Shown one piece after another: positions 32,771 to 43,600 of a DNA stretch of 64,000 nt. The position numbers were made by a program, and so were the translations under genes. This stretch comes from Siderastrea siderea (Eukaryota > Cnidaria > Anthozoa > Scleractinia > Rhizangiidae): the NCBI GenBank assembly GCA_964030785.1, contig OZ034973.1, positions 1,384,132 through 1,448,131 on the forward strand, read 5' to 3'. The notes below the pieces were generated by a model. It saw only the letters and a list, made by a program, of their open reading frames with translations, searched no databases and was not told the origin of the DNA. The first letter of the stretch is position 1. Every line of letters begins with the position of its first letter.

Positions 32771-35700
32771 TGTGGGTGAAGAAGGAACATGTGACGGTGG
32801 TGGAGGGGAGACTGGGGCGGGTAGGGCGAGGATGGTGTTGTCAAATGTGACCTAACATGGAAAAAAGTAATACACCTGAAAAAACATTCAATTCTGATTG
32901 TTTTGAAAACTAGTGCGACTTTTAAGCAAAACCCTGCAGAAAAGTGTAACAATATAACAAAGACGATAGAGCACAGCTCACCCGAAGTAATACGACCATC
33001 GTTGAAGATCACACGAAGACTTCAAAATAATCCGAAGATACCCAAAGACCCTTCAGGCTTTCAGGCGTCAACAACCGAGGAGTTCAGAGGATTGCCAAAG
33101 ACCCGCAAAGTTTACTGAAGTTCAATCGAAGCACAAAAAAGAGGTGACAACGATAAAGGAAACTCAATGAAAACACGAAGAAGACCAAGACTCCGATTAT
33201 CGCTAACCCGGGTTTCAAAAGTTAACCACAGTTACGGTTTTCCTTGTTAAAAAGTGTTTTAGTTGCTAATCAATTACATTGTGAAAGTAACCTGCATCGT
33301 TAACCCATCAAGCTGAATTCAAAATTGGCGCTAATCCTGGGTTAGTATGACGCGGCTTCGAATATAAACCCAATACTTACACTGCTTTTGGTTACAGGTC
33401 CGCCACCAGGTATCACGGTCCCACCAGACTGCCTGTTTAAACGAGACCACGTGGCCTTCAGTTCTTGACGATGCAGACGATCTAAAAGGAAACAAAAGCA
33501 TCCAGTGATGTCAGATACAACAACATAGTGTTTCCTATGGTTACTGTATCGCATACTCCAACGCTGATACACATTGAGATTTAAATTGTTCTTCGGTTTA
33601 GTTTTGTTCCACTTTGTTTTTCGTCTGTTTCGGAACATGGTATTTTAAAGCAATAAATATAAAACAAAAGAAAGTAAAAACCAAACAAGCAAGAAAATTT
33701 AATTTAACTTTAATTCATTTCATTTTATTGGCTTCGCCACGGAATGTTAAAAGTGAAATTCTGCACACAATTAGGCCACTTTCACAACAAGTATTTGTAT
33801 AAGGTACCAAAATAAATCCAAGAAACAGAACAGAAACAGAAGAGCGAAGGGGCAACGGAGAATAAAAGTGTTTCTATCTCACGCCTACAAAATATGTCTG
33901 AGCGTATCAAAATATTAACGAAATCAAATTTAAAAGCAGAATGAAGTGAGTCTGACCTCTTGCTCGCAGGAATCCTTCACCGCAGCTGACACAAACGAAC
34001 TGATCTCTCTCTAAGTCGCCAAAATCTGTTATCTGAACAAAACAAGTCAAATGATATGCACGTAACATAACTGAACGTCATTCATACATATACTTTTTTA
34101 CCAGCACAGGACAACAAAGAAAAACCCGAGTCCTAAATAGGATAACGGGCGAATGCTCTAACGACTGAGGTAATAGGACACTGTGAGCTGAACCATTTTC
34201 ATTAGGTTCATAGACCTATGTGAGTGAGATACGTCCCATACTGGAAGGATTTGTAATGCTGTGATGCCGGTCACGGTGATAGAGCGCTTTTCAATTGAGT
34301 GTCGTAAAACCAAAACCAAAGCAACTACCCTAGCCAATCACAACAAACTCCCATAACCCAATGAACCAATCAGAACTCGAAGCAAATACATGTTACAGGC
34401 GCCAAGCGCTAGTCTCCTTCGCAGCCGCTCGGGCCGGAGTAACGCAACGCTCCCCGTCCCCAAGTGGCTGCTTCAAACCGACATACATTCCTTTCTCGGA
34501 ATAAACCAATCACAGTGCGGCTTTCATTTTCTTGCGGAGGTTCGCGCCAGAAATGTTCACCAATCACCTGCCTCCTTTTATTCGCTAAGTGACCGAGTTC
34601 TTTAAGCAGCAAATGGCGAATCGTGAAGACTGGCGTTCAATCTTGTAGCCAAAAAAATTCAGTACACCGGCTTTAAATTCGCATCAGAAGTTAGCGATAT
34701 CGAAGTTAATTGAAGGGAGAAAGGTATTTTCATTACTCCGTGCTCCGTCACGCGTGAACAGTAATCCACAAGACTGGAGTGAACATTTGAATGTTTCTTT
34801 GTAACGTCTGAGATTTGAATGAAACGTTGAAGATCCCTCTGGAAAACACTTTGAAAGTCTCGAGTTAACGGAAAAATAACTTCGCTACACGCATACTAGT
34901 AAGAAACCTAATATTGTTCGGATATGTAACATTTCAAATGAAATGATACTTTGTAGCTCTTTGTTTCCGTAAATGTGGTAAAATTCTCACGGGAATTCCG
35001 AATCTCGGGAAAAATTACAAATCCGACGCGTTAACTTGAAAACTCTGTTCAAATTTTCAAAAATCCTGTTCACGCGTGACAGAGCATGGCTGTAATTTGC
35101 CGATTGGCTTAGGAAAATCTCTGATATTTCAAGCTTTGCCTTTAGTCATCGACCATATAGAAAAACAACAAAGCCACATCTGTGTTGTTGTGTCTCCATT
35201 GCAATTGCTTAGTCTAGTGGACGATCAAGTGGCGTATTTGAGAAGAAAAGAAGTAACGGCGGCGAGCATTAGCTCTTGTACTGAAAAGAAGGCGACATTG
35301 ATTGAAAAGGTGAAGGTTTCTGTGGTCTTTGGCTTCCCAGAAGCATGGATCAAAATCGAACGTCGGAGAGCGATACTTGGAAATTCTGTTTATTCAAATA
35401 AATTATATGCTTTGGCCATCGACGAAGCCCACGCAATAAGATAATAATTAGACTAGCACACAAATCGAGCTCAGAGGATTTTTTCGGAAGCACGTAGGAC
35501 TTTGGAGAAAGTCTAGATGACAATAAGAAATACAACCGGCAGGATCGAAATTAACATGTGAAGTTTCAGAGAACACGGAGGCACTAACTGGCAGATCTCC
35601 AATGCTGTTCGTCTCTGGATCGTTCTTCCCTTGCGAGTCTCTTTTCTCTCAGCTGCTCCCTATTTCTACAGGTACTGAGAAGTTCTTGTTTGATTTCTTG

Positions 35701-37618
35701 AAGTTTCTTCGCTGCCCTTTCGTACTTCGTCAACTACTGAAAACACTCTCGACAAACAAACAATTTGCTGTCCTCGGAGTATTTATTTACGTCGATTTCC
35801 AGTGACAATCGAATGATCCCAGCTAAATCAGCGGACGTTTTTTTTTATATTAACCTTATTTTTACTTAGAGAAATGAATGAACAAATATAACACTTAGTG
35901 CTTTCCGCGATGTTCTTTGTAGTTCCTTCCATAACACGTCGCAAGCCGCTAAGGGTTTTTTCCGCGAAAGAAAACATCAAGACGCCAAACTATGCTGTGA
36001 TTGGTGCAGCGTATACAATAGCAAGATGCTGATTGGTCCAAGTAAAAATATCGCAAACAATGGGAAAGGAATGTATGTCGGTTTGAAGCAGCCGCTTGGG
36101 GACGGGGAGCGTTGCGTGACTCCGGTGAGACTAGCCAAGCGCGGGAAAACGCGTGCGACAAAAACACAGTTGGTTTTGGTTGTACTTCTGATTGGTTAAG
36201 AAAGTGAAGCGAGTTTTATAAACCAATCACAGAGCGAATTAAAGCAAATCCAAAGCAAACGCGAATTACTTTTGACAATCCATTGAAAACCGCTCCAAAA
36301 AAGGCAGCATCTAATCCAAGTAACTTGTTACAAAGTTTATCTAAACGGGATTGGCACAGAGTATCAAAATATGGAAACGTCATGATCCACTTTCCACACC
36401 TGCAAATAGTATGAAAAAGTAAGATCACACTTGTTCCAGGTCAAAGCAAGGCATTAAAACCTGTGTCAACTACCACAACTTCAAATAACAGACTGATTCA
36501 AATGAGAAAACTCAAAAGGTTGGGAATCTATTGAATTCTGCAAAACTGTGTTTCATTGAAAGAGAAAACTTATTCATTTGGTATATGAATTGACATAAGT
36601 GTTTGCTTCTAAGAAGACGAAGCATTAAGAGCTAAACATAAACAGAAGTCTCGCAAACCTCATCTCCGTCCAGATTGAACAGCCTCCTGGCAGCACTACT
36701 CAGGTCCAAACGACTTGTACAAGCATCTAACAACTGAACCACAATACAGCACATTCAGTTAGTTACTTTGACAAATCATCAAGCAACAACAGTGGCATAG
36801 TACGTATATCACTCACCCACCATCCCTCCCGACCTCTTTCCACAAAAAAATTCCCAACTTTTCCTCCTCCTCAGAAAAAAATTCTTTCCATCAAACATCG
36901 AAAAAATAGATCACAGTCAACTGAAAGTCCCAATCTGCTGAAACTCTGTCGATAATTCAGGGTTGTCCACAACTTTTCAAGTAGCTGGCAAAAATTTCTA
37001 AGTAGCCGGATAGTGATTATCGAGCGCCAAAGGCGATCCCTTCTAGGGGGGCGTGGGGGTATGCCCCCCCCCCACCCAGGAAACTAGCCTGTGTACAGCC
37101 GACCGCTCTCCTCAGGCTACCAGAAACAGAATTTCCTTGATTCTGAGCACAAATTTCCAATAATGTCAGTTCCAAAAGTAATCATTACTTTTCAATTGTA
37201 TTTGTATAAACTCATGCCTTCAGTGGTTTTCTACATGTAATTCCCAGAACTCAACGTAATGAACTAATAATCGTGTATCTCTGTGCCAACCAGTTTATTT
37301 TTAAGTCAATAAACTGCAATGGGAAATAAGTTTCATTTTCATAGATCTGCGCCAGTAAAGGAACAACTAATTTGTCTCGAAAAAAATATATATCACAAAA
37401 GTAGCCGGCACAAACTACCCAAGTAGCCGGCTGCCGGCTGTTAGGGACAAGCCTGCGATATAAATCTTTTGATCTCTTTCCGTGTAAATGTTGAGGAGAC
37501 GGTATCGAACAAAGAATCATAAACAGAATTGCAGTTTACAAACCTCTTTCATGCTACCTCCAAATACAACAACAGCTCTCTGTTTAGCTTCGCCATTCGG
37601 AATAGCCTTAACTCGCAC
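32732..37618 (-). CDS. DCDC1-like exons: last doublecortin domain and C-terminal tail
   Basis: Three exons form the domain: VRVKAIPNGEAKQRAVVVFG (37618-37544), LDLSSAARRLFNLDGDE (36733-36659) and DFGDLERDQFVCVSCGEGF (34032-33957). Two tail exons follow, ending with a Pro-rich stretch (PVSPPPPSHVPSSPT) and stop at 32734-32732. A 1.7-kb Mutator-like element sits in the intron that splits this domain. Confidence 0.85.
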
Positions 37619-40600
37619 CTGCGAGAGAGATCAAGGAAACAAGATGTTATTGGACTTACGCTTATTTTAACAAGTAACACATATTTTATTTAGATACATA
37701 CCGTTTTTGGCGTTAAGTAAAGGCGTTGGGTGGATTCCTTTGCAGTCTTGCACAGAGAAGCTTCGCCTTGGTTTTGCCGCGACTTTACTTCCTGAAGGTG
37801 ATTCTGGTGATGAAATAAAGGGTTCACTTTATATCAACCTCAGAGATTTTGTCACTGTATATTAAAAACAATAGATATGCTATAAGCTTTAACTATTTCA
37901 ACCCAATATTCGAATTGGTATTTTACCTTTCTATACCACTACAACTTTGTGGAATAGCAAGACAGTATCTCCAAAATGATGAACTATTTTTTCTCACAAC
38001 TTGTCTGCTAAGTAGCGTGTTAATGCTACAAGGAGAAATAAGAGAATGATCAAGCATACCTTGAGTTCGCTGATGGCATTTTCCTTCTTCTCTTCAGCCC
38101 TGGTAGGCTCGTGCCATGCTGGTGTCAAAACAACCCCTCTGGGGGAGGATGGAGGGCTTCTCCTGTTCATTCGACGTCCTTAGGAAGAACAGTACAACAG
38201 ATTGTTAAAGAAAAATTAACGGAAATTACATAACTAACCCAACTGTGGTTCGACTTCCAGCTGTTTAGTGAGTCTGGTTTTCGTCTTCCTCTCAAATTTT
38301 GAGCGCAGAGGAACGCGGCGCAGGAATCGGCAAGAAATAGAGCTCTGGATTAATTCACTTTGTCTATAGGTGCAAGAACTATTTCACAACAACAACAACA
38401 ACAAAACCTACAAAAGCACGCAAAATTCGCCATTCTGGCTTAGATCATCGATAAACCTTTAAATCTAGGTAAATGACGTTGTCTGGAGAAACCACTGGCG
38501 GATCCAGGATTTTTGAAAGGGGTTTGGCTGACCTGACAGAACGATATCAGAACAATTCGACACAAAATCGCCTCAGTGATAGTTTTGTTCCCTTTCTTAA
38601 TCTTAAGCTTAAACGACCCCAAAGGGGGGGGGGGGGTCCCTTTGGATTCGCCAGTGGAAACGAATCCCCCTGGATTCGCCAGTGGAAACACGCAAAGTTG
38701 TGAGGCGCACTTGCAGAGCCAACGTGTAATGGTTGATTTCCACTGTTGCGTAAATTTTACGTGCGTACGGGCGTGAATTTAACTGGGTTTACGTACGTAA
38801 ATAAAATTACAGACGATGTATGAACGGCTTACGTAAACGTAAAAAGTAAAATTTACGCAACAGTGGAAATCAACCTTTATTCAGAAAACCTTTTGTTTCG
38901 CAACAGACATTTCCTTTGCTGTCACTACATGTGAATGATATCACGTCATGTCTTGTCGCGCCACATCATGCCACAGCAACGTCTTAGTACACATTACTGT
39001 ACAACGCTAAATTTTGGCGTGCTCCCATTGTTCGAAATCGATCATGTGTCGCGATAGTGTCTCTCCTCAGCGAGCGCCTATCAGCGCATAGTGCCCGTTT
39101 TGGCAATTTTCGCTCAAAATTTAGCGCCGTACAATAAAAACAATAGAGTTCTTCTGTCTCAGGCCCTACGTGGGATAGGTTCCCTCGGAAATTTGATGTT
39201 CAAACTTCACCTAAGCCCTCGAACTACGTTCTCGGGCTAATATTTGTCGTGAACATCACATTTCCTCGGGCAACCTATCACACGATAGTGCCTTCGACAT
39301 CAGAGCTCTGTTGTTTAAATAGTGAACAGCTAATAAACTGTCAAGGTGGTAGTGGTTTGGTTTAGCTTACTCACTAGTGGCCCTGTCAGGGTAGTAGTGG
39401 TTTGGTTACTCACCTTGCATATGTCTGAGGACATGCTTCTCCTGGTCAAGGTAGGCTTGTACCCAGGTTCTCTCCTCTCTGTGCTTCATTGACAACAAAT
39501 ACTGCTTATCTGCCTCTACACAGGAACACAACAAACAGCTGACATCAGCTTAGGATCTTTTGTAACAGCTGATGGCCTCTTATTAGTTTTTAACGAAGTC
39601 AAGACAATTGGGAACCAATTAGAAAATCTGGGTGGTTGTACGACACCTTATGAACAGTTGAAACGAAACAGAATGTGCCCACAATTTCAGAATCGTTCTT
39701 CACGGAACGACGCGAACTACCGATGTCTGAATCAGAATTTATCATTTTTACTTGTAAATACTAAAAAGACCTTGGTTTGTATGAAGAAAAAGAGGTGCAG
39801 CCAAAACAGTGCACAACCAAAAGTGGTTTCCCCAGCAATAACGAATTTCTTTGGTGACTCTTGGTATTTGCACAATGTTTAAGTTGGTTCCGATTAATAA
39901 TAACGCTGCAAGACCACACATACCTTCTAAAGGTACAAACGGTTCGCCACAGGACACCCAGACATCAATAGGCCACCTGCTATCCCACCTCGGAAGGCCT
40001 TGCTGTTCCTTGCTGCTTATAACAGGCACGGTCCCAGTCCTTCCCTCACTCACTCGGTAAGTTACATTCCCGGATGATAGTTCGTCATCTTCTTCCTCGT
40101 CATCAGAGATGTTTAGGTTATCAAACGCCTCTGTCTCCAGCAGTTCCTTCTCTCTTTGTTCAGCTGCAGTTAGCCTTTCTCCCTTGGGCTTGTAAAATGG
40201 CCGGTTCTCAGCTTCTACGACATCTACCGCGTGACCCTTGCGCTCAAGGCGTCCTTCAGGGATCTAAGGAAACAAACATTTGAATGAGTCGAGGGCTAAA
40301 AAACGAACCACAAGCTTTTGTGACTCTCTGGGAAGGTTAAATCTCATTCTAGCCAGAAATTTATCCTTAATTTATTTTCAACTGCTTTAGCGACATCACA
40401 ACGCCAAAGACGACTAGAAATTACACAATTGATATTTAACCCTTATGCTCAATCCTTGCAAATTGACGATTAATGTGAGAATCATTTGAAACTAGTTTTG
40501 GTAGTTAAGGTTTTGCTGTGCACTTTTCTGGTTATTCAGTAACTTCTATATCTCCTCTGACGTTTTGAACGATTTAACGTCGGTTTATATGTCCTGCAAT

Positions 40601-43600
40601 TTCCTAAAATACCCTGAACTAATCCCTAAACAATGACAAAGTGAACCTTATCAACACTGTTATTCTCATAGTGGGCTGTGTCTGCTTGTCGTGCTCCAGC
40701 GTCGTTGTACTGCTCATGCTCAGTGTCGGTAGTGTAAGGTCTGACCAGCTGATGAATATCCGTGATTAGCTCTCCACAACACGTGTACAAACGGCGAGCT
40801 GCCGAAGCTAAGCCCAGTCTTACGGTGCATTGATCCAGCAGCTAAACAAAGAGAGAAAAAAGTATCAATAGCTTTCATTTCAATAAACGCACTTTAGAAC
40901 TTCATTTCACGACTCAGAGAACCACTCAGTACAGCAAAATAAACATGAGTTCCACGCGAAAACGCTGCTCGATAACTTTTATTTGAACAGTACTTTACAC
41001 ACAACGGGGAAGTACTGCTCAGTAGCTTACATTATGATTGGTTGTTTTTCATCCATAGAATCAAACGTTTGAGCCTCATTATAGGGCTCATGTCTTGACT
41101 TTTGGAAGGACGTGAAATGGCAGTCAATGTATTTGATGGCGCAGTGGCTTGAATCCAGGAGTCATATCTGGGCTTGGACAAATTCTGCCAGCAGAATTTC
41201 GAGCAGAATAAGCGATTTTTGAGGCGAACATTCTGCCGGCAGAATAAGGCATTTTCGAGCAGAATTTGAGCAGAATAACGGAAAATCAGTGACACTAATG
41301 ATATGCATAACAGCTGTAACAAAAATTGAAAACTAAATATAGAACAAATGGAAAATACCTTGTGATTAATGTGATTGTTAAGTAAAACGCACTCAAATGA
41401 TTTACTGTTTCGTCCAATATTAGTGTTATAAAGCAAGATGAATTACAATTTTGCTGCGCATAATGAATATCTAATTAGTATTTAGGGTTAGGCGCAGGCC
41501 CCCTTCCACATTTGCGAAAATACATAAGACCGGAAGGGCCGAAAATGTTTCGGGTACCGAGCAGAATTCGAGCAGAATAAGCGATTTTTACGAGCACAAT
41601 TTATCCAAACCTAGTCATATCATCACTTCCTTCATGAAAACCAAAACTAAAATTATCACATCTGGACTAGGCCTAGCTACAAAAATCCGGATTTTTTTCG
41701 GGATTTTTAGAGCTTGACGGGATTTTTAGAAAACTATACGATTTTCAGAGATTTGGAGGGATTTTTAGAGATTTTGGTGAATATTTTCAAGTTTTTTTAT
41801 TTGTTACAAAAAAGCTTGAAACTTGGAAAAGTTTCCTCAAAAGCGATCCTGAAGCCTTTGTTTGCAATGTTTTGATGCCCCCTCACAATACTGGTTAGCA
41901 GTTTTACCCATAATCCAGCATTCCTTGCTGTCAGGGAGTTCAAAATGGCGGGCTCAGCAGAACTTGTTGATTTGGCTGAGACTGAGGGTGCTAGCAGCAC
42001 GCCTACCCACGCCATAGAATGTTCACCACAGGTCACCCAGTTTTAATATTATAGGATTTTTAGGAGTTTTTATGGGATTTTTAGAGGTGAAACCGCATAT
42101 TTTTAGAACATTTTTGGAGAAATTCTGGAAAGATTTTTAGGCCATTTTTCGGGATTTTTGTAGCTAGGCCTAATCTGGACTATCAAATAATTGCGAAAAA
42201 CGCCGTTAACCAATTAGGACTCGAGGTAAAAAACTTGCAACCGGTGCCAAGCGCGGGAAAACAAGTAACCAGTGCTAAGCGCGGGAAAACAGGACACCAG
42301 TGAAAAAGCGCGGGAAAACAAGTAACCGGTGTTAAGCGCGGGAAGACAAGACACCAGTGAAAAAGCGCGGGAAAGTATGTAACCTGTCCTAATCGAGGGA
42401 AGACAAGTAACCGGTGCCAAGCGGAAGAAAACGTGCAGCTGGTACCAAGCGCAAGAAACGTATGAGTCAACTAACTCACCACTGGATCTCGTTTTGCCCG
42501 CAGTTAGCCAAACTCTTTTGACTCCTTTTCCCCATGCATATTTTCAACCTACATCCCAGTTTTGCAAATATTGAAAATTATTTGCCGCGGTTGAAGTATG
42601 GTGTTACATACCACATGAATGCTTGAGCCAATTATGATTTCTCCTTGTCCTCTGCTACCTTCTCCGTTTCTGAAGGCCCTTATTCTGACAGCAGGGACAC
42701 TCTGGGCCATGTGCAGCTCACGGGTGATGGTCCGCACACTGCCTTCATTCCTGAGCCTCTCCAGCTGATGTTCCCACAGGTCCAGTGTGGCTTCAGCTTC
42801 CAGGGTGGACAAGTCAACCTTGCTGTTCAAGCACTTAAACGAACCACTCAGCCTCAGACCTTGTTCTTGAGCTGAAAATAGTTCAGAGACATCAGTAAAA
42901 ACTGTTGCAGTCTTAACGAACAGTTAAAAAAAAAAAAGGTAAATCAAATTTAACGTCATAGTGTAGGGAGTAGTCGCCTAATCTCCCGAGCCAGGGGCTC
43001 ATGAGTAAACAATTGACGTCCAGGTCGAATTGGAATTGGTTGTTTTTTTTTTATGGAGGGAGGAAAACCGGAATACCCAGAGAAAAACCCTCGGAGGAAG
43101 GACGAGAACCAACAACAAACTCCACCCACATATGACACCGGGACCAGGAATCGAACCCGGGCCACATTGGTGGAAGGCAACTGCTCTCACCACTGCGCCA
43201 TCCCTGTTCCCCTCCGATAATGGTAAAAATATAATAGAGCGAGTTTCCAATAAATTTTAAAAGCATCGTTTTACAGTTGCTATATGGAACTACAACAAAT
43301 AGTTCACAAAATAGACGGCATCTTGCATTATTTACCGGATAAGATTCTCTGAGGACAGTGCAACGTTATACAAAGATTCAGATGAGTTTCGGACTGTGCC
43401 AAGATTGCAAGATCAACAGCTCGCACTGTTGCAAAGAACATACCTAAACAATGAACGATTTCCTTTGACGATATTTTTGAAAGAGGTCCTTAGTGATTGA
43501 TATCCTACGAAATTTGCGCAAGTCACCTATTGGTTTAAGAGTCTAAATAAAACATTCCTTTCCAGATTATATCTACCTGTTCCCAGCGCACAGGCAAAGC

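Noticed and set aside
36345..36422. Exon-like minus-strand segment after tatttgcag
   Set aside because: It would end the DCDC1-like protein after 11 codons in the middle of a doublecortin domain. The exon at 34032-33957 continues the domain correctly.
42231..42460. CRISPR-like regular repeats
   Set aside because: Units are contiguous, with no unique spacers, in a metazoan intron. This is a minisatellite.
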